From Actinomyces sp. 432 (GTDB taxonomy: Bacteria; Actinomycetota; Actinomycetes; Actinomycetales; Actinomycetaceae), in assembly GCF_009930875.1 (NCBI RefSeq), contig NZ_CP025249.1, forward strand, positions 2,604,001 through 2,668,000: a stretch of 64,000 nucleotides of DNA, read 5' to 3'. Below the pieces are notes generated by a model. That model did not search any database and was not told where the DNA came from. It saw nothing but the letters and a program-made list of their open reading frames with translations. The stretch's first letter is position 1. Each line of letters starts with the position of its first letter. The translations under genes were made by a program, and so were the position numbers. Shown here one piece after another: positions 8,762 through 19,194 of this stretch.

Positions 8762-9489
8762 ATGCATCATTTCCTGAGTTTCCCGACCGGCTCATCCGGG
8801 CTCGGCTCGTCCGGGCTACGCCGCACCGCTGCGGGTGCTGCGGCGCTGCTGCTGGCTTGCGCGCCGGTGGTTGCGTGCTCGCAGGACCCTGGCGGTGGTG
8901 CCTCGGGGGTGCCGGCCTATGATCCGGAGGCGGCTGCCTCGGCCAGGGCCTCGGAGTCGGCCGCAGCGGCCCAGGCATCTGCGTCGGCCGCGGCTTCTGC
9001 GGAGGCTGCTGGTGTGGTGACGGCGGAGTCGCTGTCCACCGACCGCTACGAAGTCACCTCCATACCCGAGGACCTGGATGAGCAGCAGACCGAGGTGCTC
9101 AAGGCCTTCGTCAACTACGACCAGGTGACCTGGGACATCTGGTTCACCGGCACCGGCGTAGAAAACGCCGAACCACTCACCACACCCGAGGCGTATCAGA
9201 ACCTCAAAGATCACTACGATCCCATTGCGGGGAGACAGTCAGTGGTGGTTTGCGTATAGCAATCATCTCTATAGCTGTTACTGCCCCCGATCTGGCCAGC
9301 ACGCAGGCTGAAGTAAGGGTCTGTAGCGATCAGGCAGACCTGACTTCATATGACGCATCGGGAACGGAGAATACCGATCCCGAAACACTTCAAGGGCGCT
9401 ACGAAAGAATCGTGACACTCGTCTATGAGGAGGCAACGTGGCGTACTGCCGACGAACGAACGCTCTCCACAAACGAGTGCTGGGTCTGA
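8762..9489 (+). CDS. Lipoprotein, copy 2 of the duplicated pair (apparent one-base frameshift)
   Basis: Paralog of the lipoprotein at 7269. The ATG at 8762 (MHHFLSF) follows GAGGAG. The signal ends in VVAC, then comes the same Ala/Ser linker and the same domain start (LSTDRYEVTSIPEDLDEQQTEVL is cognate to copy 1). The frame breaks at a run of four G at 9229-9232; frame 1 stops at 9257-9259. Adding one G there rejoins it to the C-terminal part at 9250-9489, which aligns with copy 1 through TDPETLQ and ends NECWV. The downstream part is well preserved, so the lesion is recent or a consensus error. Function unknown. Confidence 0.75.
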
Positions 9490-9492
9490 ATC

Positions 9493-10590
9493 ATGGCGAC
9501 CAGTCAAAATAACGGCAAGCTCGCCACCGTAATGGTTGTCTCACTTCTGCTTTCCCTTCTGTTGAGTCCTGATGCACCTTCGTATGCCGCAGGAGTTGGA
9601 GGGCGAAATAGCGTTGGTTCGTCTTCTGCTGCTTCTGGTTCGGTGTCTGCTGGCGGGGATGGTTCGGTGACGATAGCGGTCAGTGTGGAGTCCGTGTCGG
9701 CGGCTGCGGATGGCTCAGCTGGTTCCGGTGGTGGCGCTACGGCGTGGTCGCAGTCGGTGACCACCACGGTGCATCCGGTGTGCTGGTACACGCGGGGCAT
9801 GTCGGGCGCAGAGACCGCGAAGTGGCTGGAGTCTCCGGATGGCGCCGCGTACGACCTGTTCCACCGCAATAACAACAACGACGACCCGGAGGGGCTGGAG
9901 AAGCAGAAGGCGCGTTACTCCGGCTATGAGTCGTATGCGGACGATGAGGAGGGCTACTGGTATGTGGCAACCTGCTCCTCGGCATACATGGCCGACGACG
10001 ACCCGCGCGACTTCTACGACGTGGTTCAGGACTACGTGGCTTCTCATCCGCCGGTGTGGGTGCCCGCGGGCCAGGCACCCCCAGAACCGGTGATCGATGG
10101 GGCGACGTTGGCGCGGGCGGCGTGGGATGCGGTGACGATTCCTACGGCGACGATCGGCTACAACCCCATGGTCGGGGACATGCAGGCCACGATCGTGGGT
10201 TGGGACACCTGGATCTGGGCCACCGGCGACACCCCCAAAGAAGTGACTGTCACCGCCACCGCCGGACCCGTGACCGCCACCATCACCGCAACCGCCTCCA
10301 TGCTCACCCTTCAGCCCAAGGACGGGGTCGCCAAGTGCACCGGCTTCGGCATCCCCTGGAGTGAGGACAACGACGCCAAGGGCACCGACTGCAAGATCGT
10401 GTTCAACCGGTCCAGTGCGCACTTCAAGGACAGCGTGACCCCAGTGGATGTGAAGGTGTCCTACGCGATCTCCTACACCGCCACCGACGGCGCTTCGGGC
10501 ACCATGGACACCCACACCACCAGCACGACCACCACCATCCCGGTAGCCGAGATCCAGACGCTCAACACCAGACCCACCACCGAACCATGA
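9493..10590 (+). CDS. Secreted protein of unknown function, intact member of the duplicated pair
   Basis: The ATG at 9493 lies 3 bp after the preceding lipoprotein gene, so the two are co-transcribed. Residues 1-33 form a signal peptide ending near SYAAG. A Ser/Gly-rich segment follows, then a domain beginning VHPVCWYT, a charged region (RNNNNDDPEG), and a C-terminal beta-rich, Thr-rich part with paired cysteines (AKCTGFG and TDCKIVF). No membrane anchor or sortase motif is present, so the protein is probably released or held by the lipoprotein partner. I do not recognise the family. A decayed copy sits at 7977. Confidence 0.8.
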   Translation: MATSQNNGKLATVMVVSLLLSLLLSPDAPSYAAGVGGRNSVGSSSAASGSVSAGGDGSVTIAVSVESVSAAADGSAGSGGGATAWSQSVTTTVHPVCWYTRGMSGAETAKWLESPDGAAYDLFHRNNNNDDPEGLEKQKARYSGYESYADDEEGYWYVATCSSAYMADDDPRDFYDVVQDYVASHPPVWVPAGQAPPEPVIDGATLARAAWDAVTIPTATIGYNPMVGDMQATIVGWDTWIWATGDTPKEVTVTATAGPVTATITATASMLTLQPKDGVAKCTGFGIPWSEDNDAKGTDCKIVFNRSSAHFKDSVTPVDVKVSYAISYTATDGASGTMDTHTTSTTTTIPVAEIQTLNTRPTTEP

Positions 10591-10680
10591 GATAGGGCCC
10601 ACTTAGGTCAGGCATACACTCGCAGCTACCCCGGAACATCCAATACAACTGTTCGATCTACGAACCTGAAGGAGTATCAA

Positions 10681-11022
10681 ATGGTCGCCAACCTGAAGCG
10701 CCAAGCGCTTGAGCGCCTGAGCGAGCACGCGTCAAGAAAGAACGGAGAACTTGGATTCTCCACGAACTCACCGTTCCTAGACCTGTCGCCCTGGGTGCGT
10801 TCGCCGGGGCAGAAGTACAGTTCGGCCATCAATTCGTCCGACACCTGGACGGGCCCGCTGGCGAACACCTCCGCCGAAGACACCGAGACCGACATTGACG
10901 CGGTCGACAAGATTTTCAGCGATCTGTTGGACGCGATAAACGCGGAGAAAAACTCGCTGCTTGAAGACATCGACGAAACCGACACCGACGCGTATTGGCC
11001 ATACAAGAGCCAACAGCAATAA
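10681..11022 (+). CDS. Small acidic protein of unknown function
   Basis: 113 residues, with ATG at 10681 after AAGGAG. There is no signal peptide. The second half is strongly acidic and predicted helical (TETDIDAVDKIFSDLLDAINAEKNS), ending in YWPYKSQQQ. Size, helicity and position directly before a large protein with a WXG100-like N-terminus resemble small partners of type VII secretion substrates, but no WXG motif is seen and no ESX machinery is in the window. Treat as a hypothetical cytoplasmic or secreted partner of the next gene. Confidence 0.7.
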   Translation: MVANLKRQALERLSEHASRKNGELGFSTNSPFLDLSPWVRSPGQKYSSAINSSDTWTGPLANTSAEDTETDIDAVDKIFSDLLDAINAEKNSLLEDIDETDTDAYWPYKSQQQ

Positions 11023-11068
11023 CAGCACTGCCGGTAACCGGGAAATCAGGGAGAAAGGCCCGCACACT

Positions 11069-13156
11069 ATGGCTGTATTGTATTTGAATCCGGACAAGTT
11101 GGCAACCGCAATCCAGGATCTGCGCGACTTCGCCGACGATTGCTCTTCCGCCATAACCAGCATAAACAACAAATGCACAGACGAGCATAACCCCATCGAT
11201 ATTACCGACTTCCGAGTCAGCGCCAACAACGCAATCGGCGCCGTCAACGCCAGGGCCGACCAACTGGCGAAGGCCAAAGACGCGATCGTGGCGGTCAACG
11301 ACTCCGGCGTCGGCAGTATGACCGCCGACGGGGGCATCAGCTGTGAAGTCCCGGACGGCACCGCCATCAACACTGTTGCGGACTTGACGGCCTGGTCGCA
11401 TGCCACTATTGACGCCCACGATCTGCAAGCCATTATCGACGGCTCGCCTGGTTCTCAATCCAATGGTCGCACCTATGACCAGGTCATCGCAGCCATACGG
11501 GAGCGCTCTGGCGATCCCGCCTATGCGGCCGCACTGGTTAACGCACTCGGCCCGGAAAATCTCACCAGCCTGCCGCTAGAGGTCCAGGAGCACTACACCG
11601 TCAGCGATGACACAGGCAAGCATGACCTGAAGCCGCAGGCCGGCACGGAGCTGGCTGAGCTGCTTGGCACTGTGCTGGCCTCGGCCTCGAATACGTGGGA
11701 CAACCAGACCTGCGAGTCTATGGCAACCACCATCAAGGAGTCCGTTGATGACAATGGCGAGTGGGGGCGCATTACCGTACTGAACGCCATGCTCGGCGGA
11801 CACGACGCCGACTCCAACCATGTCAATGATCTGGAGTTCAACAGCGCCTTCCTCACTGCCCTGGCAAACAGCCTAGACGACATCGACTGGAACGCCATCA
11901 AATCCCGCGCAGAACGCGCCACGGACCCCAACACCGACGGCTACACCGCCCGCTACGACAAGAAGGACCTGGGCCCTTACCTCGACGGCCAGTCCTTCGA
12001 TCCCCTCGCCGGCGTACTGGACGCCATGGGCAACAACCCCAAAGCCGCCCTCGACTATCTGGCCAAGGCCTCCGAGAGCGGCGACGGGGCTGACATGACA
12101 CTAGTGGAGGAGCTGTCCAAGCGCGGCTGGGATGAGCAGGGATTCGCCGGCTTCGCCGCAGCCTTGGCCGCCGCCTCCAGCCAACGTCCCTCAGATGACC
12201 CGACCACACGCAAGCGCGCCGACAACGTGGCCGGATACGGCATCCATTATCTGGTCGCCAACACAGATGAGGAAATCTACAACGACGACGCAAAGGCCCG
12301 CATCGCCCTGCTCCTGGCCAACTGCCCCGCAGAATTGACAACGGCATGGAACGGTGACTCAGCCCTGACTGACCCAAATACACATGACCGATTCCCGGCC
12401 GCCACGGCCGCGGATCTTAATGCCCTGGGATACCGGGTCGCCGACTCCTGCGACGCAACCGCAACCATAGCCGCCCAACTCGCACAATATGCCCACGACC
12501 GAGCACAACAAGACACGGCCAATCACGCCGGTGACCCCGATACACAAATCGCTGACATCAACACAGCATACGATGAGGCGACCGTGGCTGCAGGATATCT
12601 TGCGGGGCTTGCGGACAAGAAGGCAAACGACATCAACTCCAAAGCCCAGAATACGGCGGACAACCACAGTGAGGCCGCCAAGACCGCGCTCAGCGTGCTC
12701 AGCACGGTCGCCGGTGCCGGATTCGGCGCAGTTGGCGGGCCTCCAACCATGGTCGCCGGCGCGTCCACCGGATACTCTGTAGCCGCTACACTGCTGGCAC
12801 CCGTGGTGGAGTACGACGCCGCCCAGGTCGATTCCGCCGCTCCAAGCGGAATGGACAAGGGCCTGCGGGCAGCCGCCATTCAGGATGCGGCTAATGCGGG
12901 GCTGCTGAACCCCGAGGACTACACCATCACCGGGGACAGCAGTAAGACCTACACCTGGATCGTCACCAACCCCGACGGCACCCACACCATCGACCTATCA
13001 AAAGCCGACGACCCCACCATGGCCCCAGGCGAGGTCTCCGCATGGGTACGAATGGTGGAAGCAGCCACCGGAGACTACGTGTTCAATGACATCACCAACG
13101 ACTTCAACGGCAGTTACACGTCTGGCTATGACAAGGGGAGCAAGTACGGTGGCTGA
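11069..13156 (+). CDS. Large protein with helical N-terminus, DUF6571-like
   Basis: 695 residues, starting at the ATG at 11069 with AGAAAGG ten bases upstream. There is no signal peptide. Residues 1-95 look like an Esx/WXG100-type helical hairpin (YLNPDKLATAIQDLRDFADD...). The middle is a long helical array containing DPAYAAALVNALGPENL and WDNQTCESMATTIKES, followed by a hydrophobic Gly/Ala stretch (VLSTVAGAGFGAVGGPP, about residues 545-575). The C-terminal 90 residues (AIQDAANAGLL...EDYTITGDSS) are nearly identical to those of the next gene. The layout matches actinobacterial DUF6571-type proteins from memory; that assignment is tentative. Export by a type VII system elsewhere is possible. 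Confidence 0.75.
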   Translation: MAVLYLNPDKLATAIQDLRDFADDCSSAITSINNKCTDEHNPIDITDFRVSANNAIGAVNARADQLAKAKDAIVAVNDSGVGSMTADGGISCEVPDGTAINTVADLTAWSHATIDAHDLQAIIDGSPGSQSNGRTYDQVIAAIRERSGDPAYAAALVNALGPENLTSLPLEVQEHYTVSDDTGKHDLKPQAGTELAELLGTVLASASNTWDNQTCESMATTIKESVDDNGEWGRITVLNAMLGGHDADSNHVNDLEFNSAFLTALANSLDDIDWNAIKSRAERATDPNTDGYTARYDKKDLGPYLDGQSFDPLAGVLDAMGNNPKAALDYLAKASESGDGADMTLVEELSKRGWDEQGFAGFAAALAAASSQRPSDDPTTRKRADNVAGYGIHYLVANTDEEIYNDDAKARIALLLANCPAELTTAWNGDSALTDPNTHDRFPAATAADLNALGYRVADSCDATATIAAQLAQYAHDRAQQDTANHAGDPDTQIADINTAYDEATVAAGYLAGLADKKANDINSKAQNTADNHSEAAKTALSVLSTVAGAGFGAVGGPPTMVAGASTGYSVAATLLAPVVEYDAAQVDSAAPSGMDKGLRAAAIQDAANAGLLNPEDYTITGDSSKTYTWIVTNPDGTHTIDLSKADDPTMAPGEVSAWVRMVEAATGDYVFNDITNDFNGSYTSGYDKGSKYGG

Positions 13157-14963
13157 CTCACGCGTGGTGGCTAGGCTGTGTCAGCCCGGGTGGGGTCCTG
13201 GGCACCGTCTCCGTCTTGGGGTGTCCGCGGCGGTGTTGGCTGTTGGGCTAGTGCTGTCGGGGTGTGCTGCCGGCACGGGCGCGGTGACGGGGGCGTCTGG
13301 GACTTCCGTCTCCGCTGATGCCGCGGACATGGTTTCCTCTGGTGGGCGGGCGGCGCAGGAGCTCTCGGACGCGGCCCGCGGCGCCGGCACCGGGGGTGTC
13401 GGGGTGGGGGACCTGGTTCAGGCCGCCGCCCCGCATGCCGGCGATCCGGTGTGGGCCAATGACTTCATCACCGCCCTGGGGCCAGGCAACCTGGCCGGCC
13501 TTCCCCTGGCCGGCGCCGTACCCGACGGCCAGGCACTCGCCCACCTGCTCGGCCGGATCCTCGCGACGGCATCCACCACCTGGGACGAAGAAACCTGTGA
13601 ATCCATGGCCACGACTATCAAGGAGTCCGTCGATGGCAAGGGCGAGTGGGGGCGCATCACCGCCCTCAACGCGATCTTGACGGCCCCCACCAGCACGCAA
13701 GCCGACACCACCGCCACCCAGCCAGTCGGCACCGCCGGCGGTAAGGAGGCCGGCAGCGCCACAGGTGCTGAAAGCGGCTTCGCCCCCGGGTTCCTGACCG
13801 CCCTGGCCGACGAGCTGGCGGGCATAGACCCCGCCACGATCCACCGCTACCGCGGCTACGCCAACACCAGCTACCCCGACCTGACACACTTCGGCAAACG
13901 GGCCATCGGCGGCTACCTGACCGGCTACTCCTTCGACCCCCTGACCGGAGTACTGGAAGCCATCGCCGCACACCCCCAAACCGCCCTGGACTACCTCACC
14001 AACACCGCCGATCTGTCGCGCTTCGACCAGCTGTCCCAGCGCCAGTGGGACCAGGCCGGCCTAGCCGCCTACACCACCGCCATCGCCGCAGCCACAACCC
14101 TGCGCACCAGCACCAACACCGATGTCCGGCACCGGGCCGACCAGCTCGCCGGCCAAGCCATAACGTATCTGGCCACCAGCACCGCCGAGGACCAGTACAC
14201 CCCCGCCACCGAGACCGCCATCGCCAACCTGCTGGCCAACAGCCCCGCCGAGGTCACCTGCGCCTTGAACCAGGACAACCTCTACAAGTCCTGGAGCACC
14301 TCCACCTGCGACTACGGAGACATCTGGTTCGAACGCCAGCCCTCCATCTACGAACCCGTCGACCCCACCCCAATCACCACCCTGGCCTGGCGCATCACCG
14401 ACACCCCCGAAACCACCAGCACCATCGCCAACGCCCTAGCCCGTCACGCACACACCCAAGCACAAACCAACCTCACCAACACCACCAGCCCCACACCCGG
14501 CACCATCAATGATGACTATGACCCTAGAGTCGACGCCATCAACATCCCCTACCAACGAGCCGTCTACGCCATCAGCTACCTCGCCGGCCTCACCGAGAAC
14601 AAAACTGCCACCAGCACCTACAACCACGCCCTCATCACCGGCCACACCACAGACGAAAACCAACTATTCGCCATGGCCATCCAGGACGCCGCGAACGCCG
14701 ACCTGCTGGACCCCGAGGACTACACCATCACCGGGGACAGCAGTAAGACCTACACCTGGATCGTCACCAGACCCGACGGCACCTACACCATCGACCTATC
14801 AAAAGCCGACGACCCCACCATGGCCCCGGGTGAGATGTCAGCATGGGTACGAATGGTGGAAGCAGCTACCGGAGACTACGTGTTCAAAGACATCACCGAC
14901 GACTTCGGCAACGGCTACATGCATGGTCACCGATCCGGGAGCGCTTACGCTGCGGAGTCATGA
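13149..14963 (+). CDS. Large lipoprotein, paralog of the preceding protein
   Basis: 604 residues. The GTG at 13149 overlaps the preceding stop by 8 bp and has AAGGGGAG upstream. Residues 1-39 are a lipoprotein signal (VLSGC, Cys39) that replaces the helical N-terminus of the upstream paralog. The cores share DPVWANDFITALGPGNL, WDEETCESMATTIKES, WGRITALNAIL and FDPLTGVLEAI. The last 90 residues are almost identical to those of the upstream protein at DNA level too. The pair therefore looks like a cytoplasmic or secreted form and a membrane-anchored form of one domain. Function unknown; surface recognition or a toxin/immunity-like pairing would be speculation. Confidence 0.78.
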   Translation: MADSRVVARLCQPGWGPGHRLRLGVSAAVLAVGLVLSGCAAGTGAVTGASGTSVSADAADMVSSGGRAAQELSDAARGAGTGGVGVGDLVQAAAPHAGDPVWANDFITALGPGNLAGLPLAGAVPDGQALAHLLGRILATASTTWDEETCESMATTIKESVDGKGEWGRITALNAILTAPTSTQADTTATQPVGTAGGKEAGSATGAESGFAPGFLTALADELAGIDPATIHRYRGYANTSYPDLTHFGKRAIGGYLTGYSFDPLTGVLEAIAAHPQTALDYLTNTADLSRFDQLSQRQWDQAGLAAYTTAIAAATTLRTSTNTDVRHRADQLAGQAITYLATSTAEDQYTPATETAIANLLANSPAEVTCALNQDNLYKSWSTSTCDYGDIWFERQPSIYEPVDPTPITTLAWRITDTPETTSTIANALARHAHTQAQTNLTNTTSPTPGTINDDYDPRVDAINIPYQRAVYAISYLAGLTENKTATSTYNHALITGHTTDENQLFAMAIQDAANADLLDPEDYTITGDSSKTYTWIVTRPDGTYTIDLSKADDPTMAPGEMSAWVRMVEAATGDYVFKDITDDFGNGYMHGHRSGSAYAAES

Positions 14964-15006
14964 CTGCTCAGGCCCGCATAAGCCAAGAGGCTGTCATTCC
15001 GACCGT

Positions 15007-16485
15007 TCAATCGCCCCGCTGCGATTCCGCCACAATGGCCGCAGCGGCATCATAGGCGGCGCGCACCTCGGGCTGAGGCGCGGCGGTCAGGTGCTCAACC
15101 GGGCCGAGTTCCCACGTGGGCGGCTCCTCGCCCCCGGCGAGCACCCAGGCGGCCTGCTTGGCGGCGCCGTTGGCTACGTACTCGCCGGGCTCGGGCACGT
15201 CCACCGGGACGCCGAGCACGGCCGGGGCGAGCTCACGCGCACAGGCCCACTTCACTCCCCCGCCCACGAGCGTGACGGCGTCGACCTCGACCCCCTGGCC
15301 GCGCACCGCATCCATGCCGGCCCCCATCAGGCACAGCAGCCCCTCGACGGCGGCGCGCGCATAGTTCGCGGGAGTCAGCGAAGTCAGCGTCATGCCGGTG
15401 AGCATGCCAGTGGCCTCAGGCAGGTTCGGGGTGCGCTCCCCCTCCAGGTACGGCACGTGCACCAGCCCGGCGGCACCCGGCTCGGCAGACAATGCGAGCC
15501 GGTCGAACTCGTCGTACGAGACTCCCAGCACCTGCTTGGCGGCATCCAGGATGCGGGCGGCGTTCAGCGTGCAGGCCAGCGGCAGGAAGGCGCCGGTGGC
15601 GTCGGCAAAACCGGTGACCAGCCCGGAGGCGTCGTGAGTGGGAGTTGCCGAGACCGCGGCAACCACGCCGGAGGTACCCAGGGACACGCTGGTAGCGCCC
15701 GGGCGCAGGCCGAGTCCGAGGGCGGCGCCGGCATTGTCGCCGCAGCCGGGACCGAGCACCAGGTGGCTCAGATCCCGCTGGCCGCCAGACGGCGCGGTGA
15801 AGACCCCGCCGCGGCCGGCCTCCTCGTGTGGGCCGACTACGCGCGGCAATACGATACCTGCGACCTCGCCCTCACTACGGTGCAAGGCGAGCGCGAGCAG
15901 GTCGCGGCGATAGCTGTTGGCCACGGAGTCGAAGTAGCCCGTGCCCGAGGCGTCCGAGCGGTCGGTGACCAGGGTGTCCAGCGAGGTGGCGCCGGACAGC
16001 TTCCAGGTGAGCCAGTCGTGCGGCAGGCAGATGGCTGCGATGCGGGCGGCATTCTCGGGCTCGTGGTCGGCCAGCCAGCGCAGCTTGGTGATGGTCAGGG
16101 AGGCCACGAGCACCGAGCCGACGGCGTCGGCCCAGGCCTTGGCCCCGGCCGCCTCATCGCCGTCGCCAAGCTCACGGATCAGGTCGCGGGCGGCGCCGGC
16201 GCTGCGGGTGTCGTTCCACAGGAGAGCGGGGCGGATCACCTCACCGTCGGCGTCGAGCACCACCATGCCGTGCTGCTGGCCGCCCACGCTCAGGGCGGCG
16301 ACGTCGTCAAGCCCGCCGACGGCGTCGATCACCTCATTGAGCGCGGCCCACCAGTGGTCCGGGTGGACCTCGGAGCCGTCCGGGTGCGAGGCCTTCGCCT
16401 CACGGACCAAGGCGCCGGTGGCGGCGTCACGGACAACTAGCTTGCAGGACTGCGTCGAGGAGTCGACGCCGGCGACCAGAGGCAT
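15007..16485 (-). CDS. xylB: Xylulokinase
   Basis: ATP-dependent phosphorylation of D-xylulose to xylulose 5-phosphate, cytoplasmic. It is a FGGY-family kinase with the N-terminal [10 protein letters not shown] phosphate loop, the [14 protein letters not shown] and LLWNDTRS motifs, the [28 protein letters not shown] xylulokinase block (around residues 155-178), and the C-terminal adenosine motif TLVGGGVKW. The length of 492 is normal. The ATG at 16485 follows GGAAGGA. It is transcribed with xylA, which ends 101 bp upstream. Confidence 0.96.
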   Translation of the reverse strand: MPLVAGVDSSTQSCKLVVRDAATGALVREAKASHPDGSEVHPDHWWAALNEVIDAVGGLDDVAALSVGGQQHGMVVLDADGEVIRPALLWNDTRSAGAARDLIRELGDGDEAAGAKAWADAVGSVLVASLTITKLRWLADHEPENAARIAAICLPHDWLTWKLSGATSLDTLVTDRSDASGTGYFDSVANSYRRDLLALALHRSEGEVAGIVLPRVVGPHEEAGRGGVFTAPSGGQRDLSHLVLGPGCGDNAGAALGLGLRPGATSVSLGTSGVVAAVSATPTHDASGLVTGFADATGAFLPLACTLNAARILDAAKQVLGVSYDEFDRLALSAEPGAAGLVHVPYLEGERTPNLPEATGMLTGMTLTSLTPANYARAAVEGLLCLMGAGMDAVRGQGVEVDAVTLVGGGVKWACARELAPAVLGVPVDVPEPGEYVANGAAKQAAWVLAGGEEPPTWELGPVEHLTAAPQPEVRAAYDAAAAIVAESQRGD

Positions 16486-16586
16486 GAATTTCCTTCCGCG
16501 TTGAAGGCCGGCCGTGGACGGTTGCCCAGCCCACGGCCGACCACTGATTGATCTTCGGATTCGGTTGGATTGTGTACGAGCGGCGG

Positions 16587-17768
16587 TCAGCTGATCAGGT
16601 GCTGAACGGCCTTCTCGTGCAAGTTGACGAAGTGGTAGTCGCGGGCTGCGGCCGCCTCGGCGTCGAAGTCCTCGTAGGCGCTGCGGTCGGCGAGCAGGTC
16701 GGCGATCGTCTCCCCCTCGGCCAGGGTCGGCTCGGCCAGCTCATAAATCCCGGACAGCTTCAGGGCCTCCTGTACCTCCGGGTCGGCGCGGAAGGCGCGG
16801 GCCTTGTCCGCCAGCTGGATGAACATCTCCATATTGGCGGCCGCGGACTCCCACACGCCCTCAATGCCGTCGGTGCGGGAGGGCTTGTAGTCGAAGTGGA
16901 TCGGCCCGTCGTAGCGGGGGCCGCCGCTGGGGAAGCCGTTGACCAGCAGGTCCACGGTGAAGAAGGCACTGAGCAGGTCGCCGTGCCCGAAGACCAGGTC
17001 CTGGTCATACTTCAGGCCCTTCTGGCCGTTGAGGTCGATGTGGAAGAGCTTGCCGGCGTTCAGCGCCTGCGCCAGGGCGTGGGTGTAGTTCAGGCCCGCC
17101 ATCTGCTCGTGGCCCACCTCGGGGTTCAGGCCGACAATGTCACCGTTGTCCAGCTCGGCGATCAGCGCCAGGGCGTGGCCGACGGTGGGCAGGAAGATGT
17201 CACCGCGGGGCTCGTTCGGCTTCGGCTCCAGGCCGATGCGCAGGTTGTAGCCCTGGTCCTTGATGTACTGGGCGACCGTGTCCAGGCCCTCCTTGTAGCG
17301 GTCGAAGACGGCGCCCAGGTCCTTGGAGGAGTCGTACTCAGCACCCTCGCGGCCACCCCACATGACGAACGTGGTGGCGCCGAGCTCGGCCGCCAGGTCC
17401 ACGTTGCGCAGGATCTTGCGCAGGCCGAAGCGGCGGATGGAGCGGTCGTTGTTGGTCAGGCCACCGTCCTTGAAGATCGGGTGGGTGAAGGTATTGGTGG
17501 TGACCATCTCGATGGTCAGGCCCGTGGCGTCCACCGTGTCCTTGAGCTTACTGACGATCTTCGCCCGCTCGGCGTCAGTGGCATCGAAGGGGAAGACGTC
17601 ATTGTCGTGGAAAGTTATGCCCCAGGCGCCAAGTTCGGCGAGCTTCTCGGCATACTCCCAGGGCTTGAGCGCGGTGCGGGTGGTGTCCCCAAAGGGGTCG
17701 GCCGCCAGCCAGCCGACGGTCCACAGGCCGAATGAGAACTTGTCTTCCTTGGTGGGCTTACGAACCAT
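16587..17768 (-). CDS. xylA: Xylose isomerase (class I)
   Basis: Interconverts D-xylose and D-xylulose; cytoplasmic, needs divalent metal. The 393-residue sequence is of the short actinobacterial type. Metal and substrate residues lie in [40 protein letters not shown] and [16 protein letters not shown]. The ATG at 17768 has GAGGAGG four bases upstream; an earlier in-frame codon at 17804 is not used. It is divergent from the ROK regulator, 67 bp away, which is the expected controller. Confidence 0.97.
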   Translation of the reverse strand: MVRKPTKEDKFSFGLWTVGWLAADPFGDTTRTALKPWEYAEKLAELGAWGITFHDNDVFPFDATDAERAKIVSKLKDTVDATGLTIEMVTTNTFTHPIFKDGGLTNNDRSIRRFGLRKILRNVDLAAELGATTFVMWGGREGAEYDSSKDLGAVFDRYKEGLDTVAQYIKDQGYNLRIGLEPKPNEPRGDIFLPTVGHALALIAELDNGDIVGLNPEVGHEQMAGLNYTHALAQALNAGKLFHIDLNGQKGLKYDQDLVFGHGDLLSAFFTVDLLVNGFPSGGPRYDGPIHFDYKPSRTDGIEGVWESAAANMEMFIQLADKARAFRADPEVQEALKLSGIYELAEPTLAEGETIADLLADRSAYEDFDAEAAAARDYHFVNLHEKAVQHLIS

Positions 17769-17835
17769 GGTTCCTCCTCGAGCCGGATTTGTTCGCTGAC
17801 GCAACTATGGCACAGCCGTGCGGTATGGTCAAGGC

Positions 17836-19086
17836 GTGTCTCGAGCCAACACGACGTCGGAGTCGCCCCCCTCCCTCACCTCCCGCACCCAAGCGCCGGC
17901 CGCGCCTATCTCGGCCCGGCAGTCCAGCTTGCGCACCGCCAACCTCGCGCTGCTGGCCGGCCACGTGTTCGCCGCTCCCGAGCCCGTCTCGCGCGCCGAC
18001 GTCGCCGCCGCAACCGGCATGACCCGCTCCACCGCCTCACGGCTGGCCGATGACCTCGTCGCTGCCGGCATCCTCACCGAGCTGGACCCGTCGCCCGCAT
18101 CCGGCCCCGGCCGGCCGGCCGTGCCACTGGCGCCCGCTCGGGGCACCTTTGTGGCCGTCGGCCTGGAAGTGAATGTCTCGCGCATAGCGGTGCGGGCGAT
18201 AGACCTGTCAGGCCAGGTACTGGCCGAACGAGTGGTGCTGGATTACCTGGAGGCCTCCGACCCGGCGCGGGTGCTCCCCCGCCTGGCGGAGCTGGCCACG
18301 GATGTGTTGGCCCTCGACGCCGTAAGGCATGCGCGCAAGGTTGGTGCAGCGATCGCACTACCCGGACTGGTTTCGCACGAGACCCTGCTGCGCGCCCCCA
18401 ACCTGGGGTGGGAGCGGATCGATCCGCGGCGATACCTGGCGGCGGCGCTCGAAGCCGACGGCCTGGTGCTGCGCCTGGGCAATGAGGCGAATTTCGGTGC
18501 CCTCACCGCGGGCCGCACCCGCCCCGCAGCACCTCATTCAGACCCGTCTTACATTTACCTCTCCGGCGAGAACGGCATCGGAGCCGGGATCGTGCGCGAC
18601 GGGCAAGTCATGTTGGGCGCTTCAGGATTCGCCGGGGAGATCGGCCATATTCAGGTTGATCCCACCGGGCCACTGTGCACCTGCGGCAACCGCGGCTGCG
18701 TGGAGCGCTACGCGGGGCGCCGTCTTATTCTGGCTGCCGCTGGCCTTGACGAGGCCGCGGCGCCGGAAGAGCTGGTAACCGCATGGGAGGCCGCAGTTCC
18801 CGCCGCGCGGCATGCCGTCACCCGGGCCGCGCAGGCGCTCGGCGTCGGGCTGAGCGCCGCCATCAACGTCCTGGACATCCCCACCGTGATCCTGGGCGGG
18901 CACCTCGCCCCGCTGGCCGAGATACTGCGCCCCGAATTGGAGGCGGAGCTACGGCAGCGCGTGCTTTCATCCCGGTGGTCCGTACCCCAGGTGATCACGA
19001 CCTCCCAGGACCAGACGCCGGCCGTAACCGGCGCGGCCTGGTCGCTGCTGGAGGAGGTTGTCGCCGACCCCGCGACCTGGATCTGA
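17836..19086 (+). CDS. ROK-family transcriptional regulator, probable xylose repressor
   Basis: N-terminal winged helix (residues about 20-80, with EPVSRADVAAATGMTRSTAS) fused to a ROK sugar-kinase-like domain. The zinc motif CTCGNRGCVERYAG is intact, as is GFAGEIGH, but the glucokinase phosphate loop is weak, as in XylR/NagC-type repressors. The start is uncertain: GTG at 17836 lacks a Shine-Dalgarno site but follows TATGGT by six bases, fitting a leaderless transcript; GTG at 17818 is the alternative. It is divergent from xylA, and the gap includes GCAACTA (17801-17807), also found upstream of chvE, so regulation of both xylose operons is plausible. Confidence 0.9.
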   Translation: MSRANTTSESPPSLTSRTQAPAAPISARQSSLRTANLALLAGHVFAAPEPVSRADVAAATGMTRSTASRLADDLVAAGILTELDPSPASGPGRPAVPLAPARGTFVAVGLEVNVSRIAVRAIDLSGQVLAERVVLDYLEASDPARVLPRLAELATDVLALDAVRHARKVGAAIALPGLVSHETLLRAPNLGWERIDPRRYLAAALEADGLVLRLGNEANFGALTAGRTRPAAPHSDPSYIYLSGENGIGAGIVRDGQVMLGASGFAGEIGHIQVDPTGPLCTCGNRGCVERYAGRRLILAAAGLDEAAAPEELVTAWEAAVPAARHAVTRAAQALGVGLSAAINVLDIPTVILGGHLAPLAEILRPELEAELRQRVLSSRWSVPQVITTSQDQTPAVTGAAWSLLEEVVADPATWI

Positions 19087-19194
19087 CCATCCGGCTCCTC
19101 TACCCCAACAGCCCCCTCCCCGCACCGAGACCGGCACTAGTTACGTACCGAGATCGGCAGATATGGCGCACGAGCCGCCCGTAGGATTGCCCAC

